This document shows positions 36,837 through 48,000 of a DNA stretch of 64,000 nt, in pieces. The translations under genes were made by a program, and so were the position numbers. The DNA lies in the NCBI GenBank assembly GCA_936450465.1, contig OW388293.1:30943860-31007859 (forward strand), written 5' to 3'. Position 1 is the stretch's first letter. Each line of letters begins with the position of its first letter. The notes beneath the pieces were generated by a model. It worked only from the letters and a program-made list of their open reading frames with translations. It did no database searches and had not been told where the DNA came from. The stretch comes from Gibbula magus. Its lineage: Eukaryota; Mollusca; Gastropoda; Trochida; Trochidae.

Positions 36837-37406
36837 ATCTTATACCTTATCTTATTCAATATCCTAAATTAGACCAAGGAGACGCATACGAAGTATGCTA
36901 TAGGTAGCACATTTCCTGTTTCACATTTTACAAGTTCAAATGGCTCTAAGAATAAATTTTATTTTTACACAGAAATGTAATGTTAAAATGTAGGAGTAAC
37001 GTGTATCTGGTAACACATGCGGCTGTTTTTTTCTCGAACTAGAAATCACTGGAAATTGGTGCAGACAAATGATAAATGTGTTTCCTTAGCCTTTGAATAA
37101 TCCACTACAGAATGTCGATATCGTCTGTGACCCAGGCCATAACACTATGACTCTTCTTACCTCGATATCTCATGATTATATCCCATTTACGGTCTCGTTG
37201 CCATGGTTTCTTTTGTTACAACAGTAGGTGTATTAGCCGATACCGTAGGTGTATTTCTGATATACCTACTTTTGTTTGATACATCTACGATTTTAATTCA
37301 AATTCTTTAGAGTTAAATTACTTTCTAAACACATTTTACACAATAATATCTATACACGATTTTAATCGAAGTCAAGATACTCTACAAAATTGTGCATGTG
37401 TCAATC

Positions 37407-37479
37407 GAAACCTGGGATCGAACCAGTGACCTCTATCTTTCCTGCCCAGAGGTCTACGGACCAAGCCATAAGGGCAGTT
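37407..37479 (-). ncRNA. tRNA-like module of element I1
   Basis: On the minus strand, ATGGCTTGGTCCGTAGACC occupies the D-arm position. Later CTGGTTCGATCCCAG forms a perfect T-arm (4-bp stem, 7-base loop) containing the Pol III B box GGTTCGATCC. The anticodon arm is irregular, so it is taken as a promoter-bearing relic, not a working tRNA. Confidence 0.55.
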
Positions 37480-37895
37480 GAAAATTGATAACATTTTTCT
37501 TGACCAATTGATTAAGGTTTGTATACTGCCTGAAATAATATGTGTGGTTTGTGTATTTGTTTATGAATGTCATTGGTAAGTATTTTTTGGATGCAAACTG
37601 TCTTACACATATTGAATTTAGTTTGTTTATTCTCAAAACTCAGGTCATGTGACATTTGCCATTAGCTCTGTTGTGAAGCAAGTATATTTCAGCGAGATGC
37701 ACGGGCGATCGTGATCCGTGCATGATGCGCATGCTTTTTCTGAAGCGCGCTGACAGTTTAGTATGTGAGGGTCTTAACCACTGAGATTATATTACAAAAA
37801 ATCAAAGTTTATACAAGTTTCATATTTTTTAAAAATTATTTTCAGAATAAAAATGTTCTTTGCAAAAGAAACTCGACAGGAGTGGGGTATAAGTC

Positions 37896-38046
37896 AGATG
37901 TACCCACTCTTTCCTCGGTGCATTGGCTGATACACCTATTGTTTTCAAGAATCGTGGAGCCTCCTCACTGGCGCCTCGGAGGCCCCACGATTCTTGAAAT
38001 CAATAGGTGTATCAGCCAGTGCCCTCGGAAAAGAGTTGGTACATCT
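37896..38046. repeat. Long hairpin, arms about 69 bp (tail of I1)
   Basis: The left arm contains GGCTGATACACCTATTG and TCAAGAATCGTGGAGCC. The right arm is their complement with a few mismatches. The loop is about 13 bp. The tip (GGAGCCTCC..GGAGGCCCC) is GC-rich in an otherwise AT-rich setting. Confidence 0.9.
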
Positions 38047-38286
38047 AATACATGGTTTCTGCCAATGTTTTCAAATATTGTAATATGGTAACGTTATACC
38101 CCACTTCCGGTCTCGTTGCTATGGTTTCTTTTGTTACAAGTGTAGATGTATTAGCCGATACACCTACACTTTTTTCTTATATACCTACACTTTTTAACAA
38201 CTGAGAAACAATGTGGTCAATTTAATACATTTCCAAATTCTAAGTGATGATACTTTATAAATGTCTGATTATAAATGAACATATAA

Positions 38287-38360
38287 GGAACATGGGATCG
38301 AACCCGTGTCCTGTTGCTTTCTTGCCGACCGACCTAACCATTACGCCACATAGCCAGTTG
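38287..38360 (-). ncRNA. tRNA-like module of element I2
   Basis: On the minus strand, TGTGGCGTAATGGTTAGG matches the A box consensus well and GGGTTCGATCCC matches the B box, about 45 bp apart, which is normal tRNA promoter spacing. The sequence between does not give a proper anticodon stem. Pol III transcription toward the element's left end is possible. Confidence 0.6.
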
Positions 38361-38797
38361 AAATCCTGTACATTTGTTCATGACCAAGTGAATAAGGTTC
38401 TTATAATGCGTGAAATAATATCACAAATTTATGTTTTTCTTTTTATATAAGAATGTTATTTAATTTTGGGTGCAAAATGTCTTAACATACTGAAAGTTGT
38501 TTCTGTTTTCTCTAAACTTTGGCCACATTGACATTAGTCATGCTGTTTATAGCGTTAGTTGTACATTTCAGCAAGATGCACGTGCATCTGCGTTGACAAT
38601 GCCGTCATTGGGCCATATTAATTAGATTTCGAGCCCAAAACATGGGTAACCATACAACGCAGCACGGGCTGCGTTGTCATAGACGAGGCCGTATTTGGTT
38701 TGTGTGTTTCATGCACAAGCTTGTTTACAGCTGTATTTGTTTAGAAATATTATGAAATAGTATCCGCTTATACTCGACTGTAAGTGGGATATAAGAC

Positions 38798-38942
38798 AGA
38801 TATACCCATACTTTTCCTCATGTATCAAATGATACCCTACACTTTTCCCCTTTGGAGCCTTACTCGGCTCCGCCTTGTAAGGGCCCCACGGGGAAAAGTG
38901 TAGGGTATCATTCGATACACTCGGAAAAGTATGGGTATATCT
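38798..38942. repeat. Long hairpin, arms about 62 bp (tail of I2)
   Basis: The left arm contains AGATATACCCATACTTTTCC and GATACCCTACACTTTTCCCC. The right arm (about 38880-38942) is the complement with few mismatches. The tip includes GGAGCCTTACTCGGCTCC and GTAAGGGCCCCAC, again GC-rich. Confidence 0.9.
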
Positions 38943-41599
38943 CTCACTTGTACCTTGTTGGATTACAAAGGTGATCACATGGGTGATCTTGCAAGTGTTG
39001 TATTCGTTCTGAACGGAACATTGCTTTTAAATATACCTAGTCTTCTGTTCTTTAGCAAAACGTTATAGGCGATGCATATCAAGAAATCGTTAAGATAGTG
39101 AGTTGACAGTGGGTGTTTTGAGATTGATTGAAACGGCAACTTTACAAATTATTATCTTCATTATGTTAATCATTAGAGAGCACAAACACCGAGAGAAAGC
39201 ATCGATATAATTTCTCATGGTTTGTGTGTAAGACGGTAGAAAGAAGATGATGTTTTTGCAGTAATCTTATATCCAATTTTCCTCACCCGGCTGATTTACC
39301 TTTTTATTTTTGAAGTTTGGGGTTCAGTACACTTCTTATTGGAACTAACATGTTGACAATTTAAGAATAGTGTATATATATGTTTATAATGTTTCGCCGA
39401 GTAAATAACACGCTTACTAAATGTACAACGTCACAGGCAGAAAAGAATCTTTGCACATGCCTGTACTCGTAAATGAACGAGGTTTTCCGAGTTTGGCTGC
39501 TGTTAAACTGTTCGTATTATCTAATTAGCAAGCAATGATTCTGTGATGTGTTAAAAACACGTGCTCTCAACAATTCACTTGACAATAGGACTGGATGGTC
39601 ATCATGGTCTCAGCTGTCATCCAATATGGCGAACACCAGCTGCTTCAACGGAATACTCTTAGTGACAATGATGACAAATGAAGAAAATGAGGCATTAATT
39701 GTGGGCCCAATTTTGGGTGATGTTACTGATTACTGACATGTTGAAAGGAGGAATGTGTTAATTAAATGTGTTCTTTGGGTATTGAAATGTGCTGCACAAC
39801 TGCAAAGCAGATGTTTTTAATAATTAAATTACAATATCGTGTAGTCTCATCTCTGGAATCAGAAGGAATAGCCGACACGTGATGTTCTACACAAATCCAC
39901 CTGTTACAGGTAAATACTATTTAAAGTACATCAAATCAATCGACTGCTTAAACTTTAAAGGCACTGAAGCACGTTTTTTTGTGCATTTCAAATGTACAAG
40001 ATTTCAATTCATGAGATTATGTTGCTGAAAATTTGTGAGTGGTTGGATAACGTTAAGATGAACATTTCTATTTCAAGATATATTCCTCGTAAAAAGAGAA
40101 TATGTTGGTCAAGAGAAAACATTATATTGAGGTGTTTTAAAAAAAATTTTGTATAGGTATTTAAGCCACTTTTTCCCTATTAAATTGTATGAAGTTCTTT
40201 TCCGCAAGTACTGGACTGTTTTTTGACACATCTGTCAAGTTATACCCATACAACATATCATTGCGTTTATGACTGAAGACCTGCCTATTGTTATTCTTCA
40301 GAACATTAATCTGCTGCATAAATACACGGTTTTGTTGAAAGAATAAACAATATGAAAAATGTCCTAAGTTTCATTTTTACCATACATAAACTTGATCACT
40401 AAGGTCGATACTATTAGTATTAACCAAGAGAATATCAGATATCAAGCTTCCATGACGTCATGTAAAATTACAAAAAAATTATTGCCCTGTTTTGTTTTAA
40501 CTACAGCTCGACATGTTTTTCGCCGAGGGAAAAACTTTAAGCTTGGTGTTAGTATGTTGACTAAACATCGCATGTAGTAGTGTCTTTTGTTTTTTTCAAC
40601 TTCTTCGAATTATTCAATTTGGTGGTTTCCATGGAAACGCAAATTCGTTTTCGGAGAAGAATTCATAGCCTCACATGGCTTGGTTTGTTTACTAATCATC
40701 ATATATAGTTGTGAAGAACTTGATATCTGCCTAAATAAGTATTTGAAAACATATATAACCATTTAATAATTAAAGGTGAATCCTATAAAATTTTATTTGG
40801 CTTTCATACGTTCCAACTCACCATAATTGCTGTTTACAATACAAACAAATTCACTCAGCTTGCATATTCATCCCCAATCGTCAAATATATCATAATTACT
40901 AGTTTCCAATAAAAATCGAGTAACATCATTATGCATGTGCAGAAACCGAAACTGCACGTCCCATTTACATGCACAGTAGTTATATGACCCATTAAACATT
41001 ATCAACCCAGATTTGTTATTGTGTCTGTTTTGAATAATATTCCAAAATTACGTTTGACTCATTGGAGCGCGTCAGTCACGATGCATTGTACCGTTTTCGA
41101 TCAGAAATCACTACTTTTATCTTCATATCGTCAATATACAAAGTCAACTATCATCAAAGTGGTAGTTTTCTCGATAAAGTAACACCATTTATAACGTTTG
41201 GAATACGTGACCCCCATCAACACAATGGATGTACCTTTAAAGGCTATCTAGATATGTCATCAATCAATAGTTATCACAGTCTTAGCATGGTCTAAGGAGT
41301 CATTAAAAATTAACTGCATGCATGCAATATATTCATGCAATCATTTTCAAGTACATACCGCTAAAATCATTCAACTTAGGTTGAGCCAGGGGATAATCCA
41401 TCTCTGTTGATGGCTCTTGTTGATTAACTGTTCCTGATTTAAACAGTATTATATTTCCAAATGACATATAACATACACTCAATTATGAAGAAATGAATGG
41501 AAAAAGGATTAGCAAACGGCCTCTCCTTCACTGGTTCCCAAAAACTTCTTCCCAAGGTAGACACGATGAAATCCTAAGTGTGTAGATGCGTTGTTTCAT

Positions 41600-44451
41600 G
41601 TGGGTAAAAGAAAAATCCCTTGTCTAATTGAAGAAATAAATTCGATGAATTAATTCCTTTCATCACATTTTGCAAAATAAAGTCTCTTTTTCATTGTCTT
41701 AAACATTATTTAATACCTTGGTAAGAGTATCAAACGATACCAACAACACAAATAGTTGAATATTGAATATAATTTATATATGAAGTTCCACAAATGAGTG
41801 GTATGTGTTCTCTGCCATAGCTAAACGAACTTTCAAGGAGGCAGTCTATTCAAGGAAACAGGATACATTCGACTTTCATTTCACCAACATTTGACTGTTA
41901 CAACCAAACAAGTTTAGAGGTTTGCGCTACTGGTTAACTCCAACTTCACTTTAATCTTGTTACTATTTGGGTATCGCGTGTCGCCACATTTAGATATGCC
42001 CATTTTTGTTTTGTGGACTCGCTGTGTATTAAGTTTGATATACCACCATTGAAGACAAGCCACTTACTGAGTTAATCGGAAGCATGTCTAACCAGGGTTT
42101 TAATACATCGTCGGTTTGATTTCTAAATTGTAAATGATAATGTGTGTATTTTAAGATCTGATTACTGAACTGATTAGAAATACACCTGCCCAACAACGCA
42201 TTATTGTTCTATGAAGAAAAGAGGTGATTATATGCATTGCTTGTCTGTTCAGTCTTCCAGTTGTATTCAAAGAGCTGGAGCTTGCGTGCAGAGGAAAACT
42301 AACACACATTGATATGGCCGGGATGTGTTACGTACACATTGATGAGGTTAATAGACATTTCAATAACTTTTGAAATTGAAATTTAGTCAGACAAATTCGA
42401 ACATACAAACTCAGTCGGCAAGTTATGCAGGATGCAGGGAATGACCATGATGCGACGACAAGCCATCAATATTTCCCGAGAATAGAGGAATGGAGTTATG
42501 TGGTATCATCAATTGATGTATGCAAACAATGATGTATGCTATCAAATACTAAACACTTCAATTAAAGTATAGGTATGGCAATATATATTTATGTGTATTT
42601 GTATACTATGAATAAAACATCGTTTTGGAGTATATTTTACATGACCAGGAAGCAAATTACAAGTACTTCAGCAGCAAAACTATAAACAAATCCGTTTACG
42701 ACGAGCTTTCAGACAAATGTAACAGTAGATGAACAACCCTTCCGGGTGTAGATTAGATACTTAAATAACAACATTTCGAACGCGACCCTTCCGTATTTGC
42801 AACACAAAATTCAGACTCATCTTCTACACAACATAACCAAGCTGACACATGTGTAAGGTGAACTTCACCGGTAGCCCACTGTCCTCACACTACTTCCTCT
42901 TTCATTTAATCCAATTACCAACTTCTGGAAAATGTTGTTAATGAAAACGAGAATTTCAATAAACGTAACTCTCCATGGCTGATAGTTTGGAACCATCAAC
43001 ATCTTAAATTGAATGTACATAGGTACTGACTGTCATGTTCATTACGGGGAATGAAAATATTCTATACCTCCAACTGTGTCCAACAACAAAATCTTTAGTA
43101 CATGTATATTATGTTATTATGTGTTCATTCACATCAATCAGCTGCGAGGTGAGGAAATGCTAATTCTATTCGATGCAACAGCTATTCTGTGATTGGTTGA
43201 ATTCATTTAATGTGAAGGTCAAAGAAAGGGCACGAGACGTGATCCTGTTGAGAAGTGGTCAGATCTTAAGTATGATTTCAGTGAGACTGACGGTTATCAA
43301 TGGACATGTTTGGTAAGTTTGAGCATGCAACCTAACCCTTAACTTAACCAGACAACTTTTGGAGAGGTGATGTAACGTGTGATGTCAACACCACCATCTG
43401 AATATTCTATTTAAAATAAATAAATTTATGTTATTCAATTTATTCATTGAGAAAACCAATAACAACGTTGTGTTGAAACTCGAGAGTGATGACTTGAACT
43501 AGCGCACCATTGGAGATACTGCACTGAACGTCAATGAAACACTCTGCAATGTTTACTGCAGGTTCAAAGAACCAGATAAGGCTTGGTCCAGAGTTGACCA
43601 AGTACCTGCCTTGATTCGAAACTCTGAATTCGAAGACGAGCTCAATGCGATAGCTCACCCTGATTGAATTGTTAAATAACTCACGAAGATACAATTTGAC
43701 CAATTTTGAATACTTGTTTGCGTGGACTCTTTCATAATCAAACTGTACTTAATAGGTTCATTCAGATTTACCGTGATGTAGATGATGATGACAGTCTAAT
43801 GAGGAAAAGCTTTCTATGTTAAGTCGAATGTTTATAAGATGGATTAAATATCACAGACTTCAGACACTGTTTGATAAAACGAGACAAAGTAACATAAATC
43901 CAACATTCATCTATGAACAAAATATAGTCTGAAGTCAGGAGATGATAAAGCTTTATGCATGTTCCTAGTTTATCACCTTCATCAATGTCGTGCTTTATGA
44001 CAGTTAACGTTTTCCTGCACTGAACTTCTGAAACTACAAATAGTTTTAAAATGTTTTGCTCAATGAGAACAAGGGGAATAGTAAACAGCGAGACTGGTGT
44101 CGTAATATTTATCGAAATGTTTCACTCGTGTTTAAAATCATCAACACATGTGAAACAGTTTAGTTCATACAGATGAACACGCTGTTTAAAAGTCTCGTAA
44201 ACTACAAATGTCACATACCGCTAGAAGAAAACTAGCATCTGCTTTAGTTCTTGTGTACTTTGCTCTTAGTTCAATTTGATGTTTTACGGGTAACAAGTTA
44301 GTGCATTTTCTTTCTCACATTACCAGTTCAAATGAACTGCTTGAGAGGAAAATTTGATATCTTACACGCAAACCATGATGAATTATATACAATATACGAT
44401 ATCATAGTTATTGAAAGTTCAAATGGCTCTAGGAATAAAAGTAATATTTAG
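41600..44451 (+). repeat. Macro-tandem repeat unit U4 (truncated at 44451)
   Basis: This is the fourth copy, closest to U2 and sharing U2's deletion near 44090. It runs to AAAAGTAATATTTAGA, where U2 continues with CAGAAACGTAATG but here a satellite block begins. The right edge of the macro-array is therefore a sharp junction with the 46-bp minisatellite. Confidence 0.85.
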
Positions 44452-44457
44452 AGGGTC

Positions 44458-44738
44458 TGTGAAGTTAGCGCACAGTTCCTTATTCCTTATTCCTTATTCA
44501 AAATGTGAAGTTAGCATACAGTTACTTATTCCTTATTCCTTATTCAAAATGTGAAGTTAGCATACAGTTACTTATTCCTTATTCCTTATTCAAAATGTGA
44601 AATTGGCGAACGGTTACTTATTCCTTATTCCTTATTCAAAATGTGAAATTGGCGAACGGTTACTTATTCCTTATTCCTTATTCAAAATGTGAAGTAAGCG
44701 AACAGTTACTTATTCCTTATTCCCTATTCAAAATGTGA
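44458..44738. repeat. 46-bp minisatellite, six units
   Basis: TGTGAA words occur at 44458, 44504, 44550, 44596, 44642, 44688 and 44734, a constant 46-bp step. Each unit has TGTGAAGTTAG..ACAGTTACTTATTCC followed by repeats of TTATTCC. Two units carry AAATTGGCGAACGG variants. There are no unique spacers, so it is not a CRISPR-like array. Confidence 0.97.
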
Positions 44739-44740
44739 AC

Positions 44741-45094
44741 TTCAATTTTTTAGCAATTCACACTTGTTCGTAGCTCATTATTTAATATTTAAGACTGCAA
44801 ACGACAAAAACGTTCTTTTCTTGTGTGCCGGTATTTATAACGTAATGCAGAAAGCCCACAGCGTTGAGCATAGCTGAACCGCGCGCTCCACGAGCTATAA
44901 ATAGCACGCAGTCGATTCAACATGGCGTCGCTTCAATCTGTTGCTGTCCAAATCAAAACAAAGATAGCTTCCATGTCAGCACATAGAGATTTGAATACAA
45001 TAAACAAATGTTAAGTTTAACTCAAAAGCTCATGTGAGCTGTAACAATAGTTTATAAACGACCGGGGACGTGATCCCCGAACATCGCAATAAAG
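44741..45094. other. Spacer between minisatellite and satellite
   Basis: This is mostly unique sequence with relatively high GC near 44870-44950. The last 70 bp (TGTGAGCTGTAACAATAGTTT, 45033 on) resembles the end of a 194-bp satellite unit, so it is probably a decayed first unit. GGGGACGTGATCCCC at 45064-45078 is a short palindrome. Confidence 0.5.
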
Positions 45095-48000
45095 GTCAAT
45101 CTGAATCCGTTGCTGAGAGTGTGAAGTTAGTTACTTATTCGGTATTGGACATTTTTGTCGCTGGCACCCGCTTCAGAATACATAGGTTTATATATGAATC
45201 AGAACATGTTAGCTCCGTCTTTAAGGTACATTTCACCTGTAATAAAGTTTTAGTTACGGCCTTGAACTAGCGCTGTGGGCTCATCATAGGTCAATCTGAA
45301 TCCGTTGCTGAGAGTGTGAAGTTGGTTACTTATTCGATATTGGACATTTCTGTCACTGGCATCCGTTTCAGAATATATAGGTTTATATACGAATCAGCAC
45401 ATGTTAGCTCCGTCTCAAGGGTACATTTTAGCTATAATAAAGTTTTAGTAACGGCCTTGAACTAGGGCTGTGGGCTCGTCATAGGTCAATCTGAATCCGT
45501 TGCTGAGAGTGTGAAGTGAGTTACTTATTCGATATTGGACATTTCTGTAGCTGGTACCCGTTTCAGAATACATAGGTTTATATAAGTATCAGCATATGTT
45601 AGCTCCGTCTCAAAGGTACATGTGAGCTATAACAAAGTTTTAGTTACGGCCTTGAACCAGCGCTGTGGGCTCGACATATTCAATCTGAATCCGTTGCTGA
45701 GAGTGTGAAGTTAGTTACTTATTCGATATTGGACATTTCTGTCGCTGGCACCCGTTTCACAATACATAGGTTTATATAAGTATCAGCACATGTTAGCTCC
45801 GTCTCAAGGGTACATGTTAGCTATAACAAAGTTTTAGTTACGGCCTTGAACCAGCGCTGTGGGCGCGACATAGTCAATCTGAATCCGTTGCTGAGAGTGT
45901 GAAGTGAGTTACTTATTCGATATTGGACATTTCTGTAGCTGGTACCCGTTTCAGAATACATAGGTTTATATAAGTATCAGCACATGTTAGCTCCGTCTCA
46001 AGGGTACATGTTAGCTATAACAAAGTTTTAGTTACGGCCTTGAACCAGCGCTGTGGGCGCGACATAGTCAATCTGAATCCGTTGCTGAGAGTGTGAAGTT
46101 AGTTACTTATTCGATATTGGACAATTCTGTCGCTGGCACCCGTTTCACAATACATAGGTTTATATAAGTATCAGCACATGTTAGCTCCGTCTCAAGGGTA
46201 CATGTTAGCTATAACAAAGTTTTAGTTACGGCCTTGAACCAGCGCTGTGGGCGCGACATAGTCAATCTGAATCCGTTGCTGAGAGTGTGAAGTGAGTTAC
46301 TTATTCGATATTGGACAATTCTGTCGCTGGCACCCGTTTCACAATACATAGGTTTATATAAGTATCAGCACATGTTAGCTCCGTCTCAAGGGTACATGTT
46401 AGCTATAACAAAGTTTTAGTTACGGCCTTGAACCAGCGCTGTGGGCGCGACATAGTCAATCTGAATCCGTTGCTGAGAGTGTGAAGTTAGTTACTTATTC
46501 GATATTGGACAATTCTGTCGCTGGCACCCGTTTCACAATACATAGGTTTATATAAGTATCAGCACATGTTAGCTCCGTCTCAAGGGTACATGTTAGCTAT
46601 AACAAAGTTTTAGTTACGGCCTTGAACCAGCGCTGTGGGCGCGACATAGTCAATCTGAATCCTTTGCTGAGAGTGTGAAGTTAGTTACTTATTCGATATT
46701 GGACAATTCTGTCGCTGGCACCCGTTTCACAATACATAGGTTTATATAAGAACCAGCACATGTTAGCTCCGTCTCTAGGGTACCTTTCATCTATAATAAA
46801 GATTTAATTAGGGCCTTGAACTAGCGCTGTGGGGTCGTCATAGGTCAATCTGAATCCGTTGCTGAGAGTGTGAAGTGAGTTACTTATTCGATATTGGACA
46901 TTTCTGTAGCTGGTACCCGTTTCAGAATACATAGGTTTATATAAGTATCAGCATATGTTAGCTCCGTCTCAAGGGTACATTTTAGCTATAACAAAGTTTT
47001 AGTTACGGCCTTGAACCAGCGCTGTGGGCTCGACATAGTCAATCTGAATCCGTTGCTGAGAGTGTGAAGTGAGTTACTTATTCGATATTGGACAATTCTG
47101 TCGCTGGCACCCGTTTCACAATACATAGGTTTATATAAGAATCAGCACATATTAGCTTCGTCTCAAGGATACATTTTAGCTATAACAAACTTTTAGTTAC
47201 GGCCTTGAACCAGCGCTGTGGGCTCGTCATAGGTCAATCCGAATCCGTTGCTGAGAGTGTGAAGTGAGTTACTTATTCGATATTGGACATTTCTGTCACT
47301 GGCATCCGTTTCAGAATACATAGGTTTATATAAGTATCAGCATATGTTAGCTCCGTCTCAAGGGTACATGTGAGCTATAACATGGTTTTAGTTACGGCCT
47401 TGAACCAGCGCTGTGGGCGCGACATAGTCAATCTGAATCCGTTGCTGAGAGTGTGAAGTGAGTTACTTATTCGATATTGGACATTTCTGTAGCTGGTACC
47501 CGTTTCACAATACATAGGTTTATATAAGAATCAGCACATGTTAGTTCCGTCTCAAGGGTACATTTTAGCTACAACAAAGTTTTAGTTACGGCCTTGAACC
47601 AGCGCTGTGGGCTCGTCATAGATCAATCCGAATCCGTTGCTGAGAGTGTGAAGTGAGTTACTTATTCGATATTTGACATTTCTGTCACTGGCACCCGTTT
47701 CAGAATACATAGGTTTATATAAGTATCAGTATATGTTAGCTCCGTCTCAAAGGTACATTTTAGCTATAACAAAGTTTTAGTTACGGCCTTGAACCAGCGC
47801 TGTGGGCGCGACATAGTCAATCCGAATCCGTTGCTGAGAGTGTGAAGTGAGTTACTTATTCGATATTGGACAATTCTGTCGCTGGCACCCGTTTCACAAT
47901 ACATAGGTTTATATAAGTATCAGCACATGTTAGCTCCGTCTCAAGGGTACATGTTAGCTATAACAAAGTTTTAGTTACGGCCTTGAACCAGCGCTGTGGG

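Larger units (their letters stand above)
37181..38050. mobile_element. Unclassified element I1: inverted ends, tRNA-like module, long hairpin tail
   Basis: It begins TTATATCCCATTTACGGTCT. An inverted partner (CGACAGGAGTGGGGTATAAG) lies at 37874-37893, followed by a hairpin of two arms of about 69 bp (37896-37964 and 37978-38046). A tRNA-like stretch sits at about 37407-37479 on the minus strand. U1 lacks the whole segment: its TATCTCACGAATGGTTTC at about 18610 is continuous. A clean target duplication was not found. It is homologous along its length to I2, which lies about 40 bp further on. I know of no named family with this exact combination. Confidence 0.6.
38090..38955. mobile_element. 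Unclassified element I2, second copy of the I1 family
   Basis: It opens GTTATACCCCACTTCCGG; an inverted partner (GACTGTAAGTGGGATATAAG) lies at 38776-38795 and a long hairpin follows. Shared with I1 in order: GGTCTCGTTGC.ATGG, TTTCTTTTGTTACAA, GTATTAGCCGATAC, a tRNA-like stretch on the minus strand, TTGACCAA-like and TGAAATAATAT words, and the terminal hairpin. U1 is uninterrupted here (GGTAACATTAAAGCTTGTTGG region, about 18654). It has the same orientation as I1 and lies about 40 bp from it. Confidence 0.6.
26690..41600 (+). repeat. Macro-tandem repeat unit U3 (about 14.9 kb with insertions)
   Basis: This is the third copy, closest to U1 over most of its length (for example 35095-35310 against 17816-18028, and 39000-41600 against 18700-21290). 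It is inflated by unit-specific insertions at 26817, about 28330-29715, 31357, 35548, 37181 and 38093. A direct duplication of about 650 bp lies inside it: 32940-33530 resembles 33590-34250. Confidence 0.85.

Noticed and set aside
37407..38360. Functional tRNA genes in I1 and I2
   Set aside because: Only the A box, B box and T-arm are convincing; anticodon and acceptor stems do not form properly.
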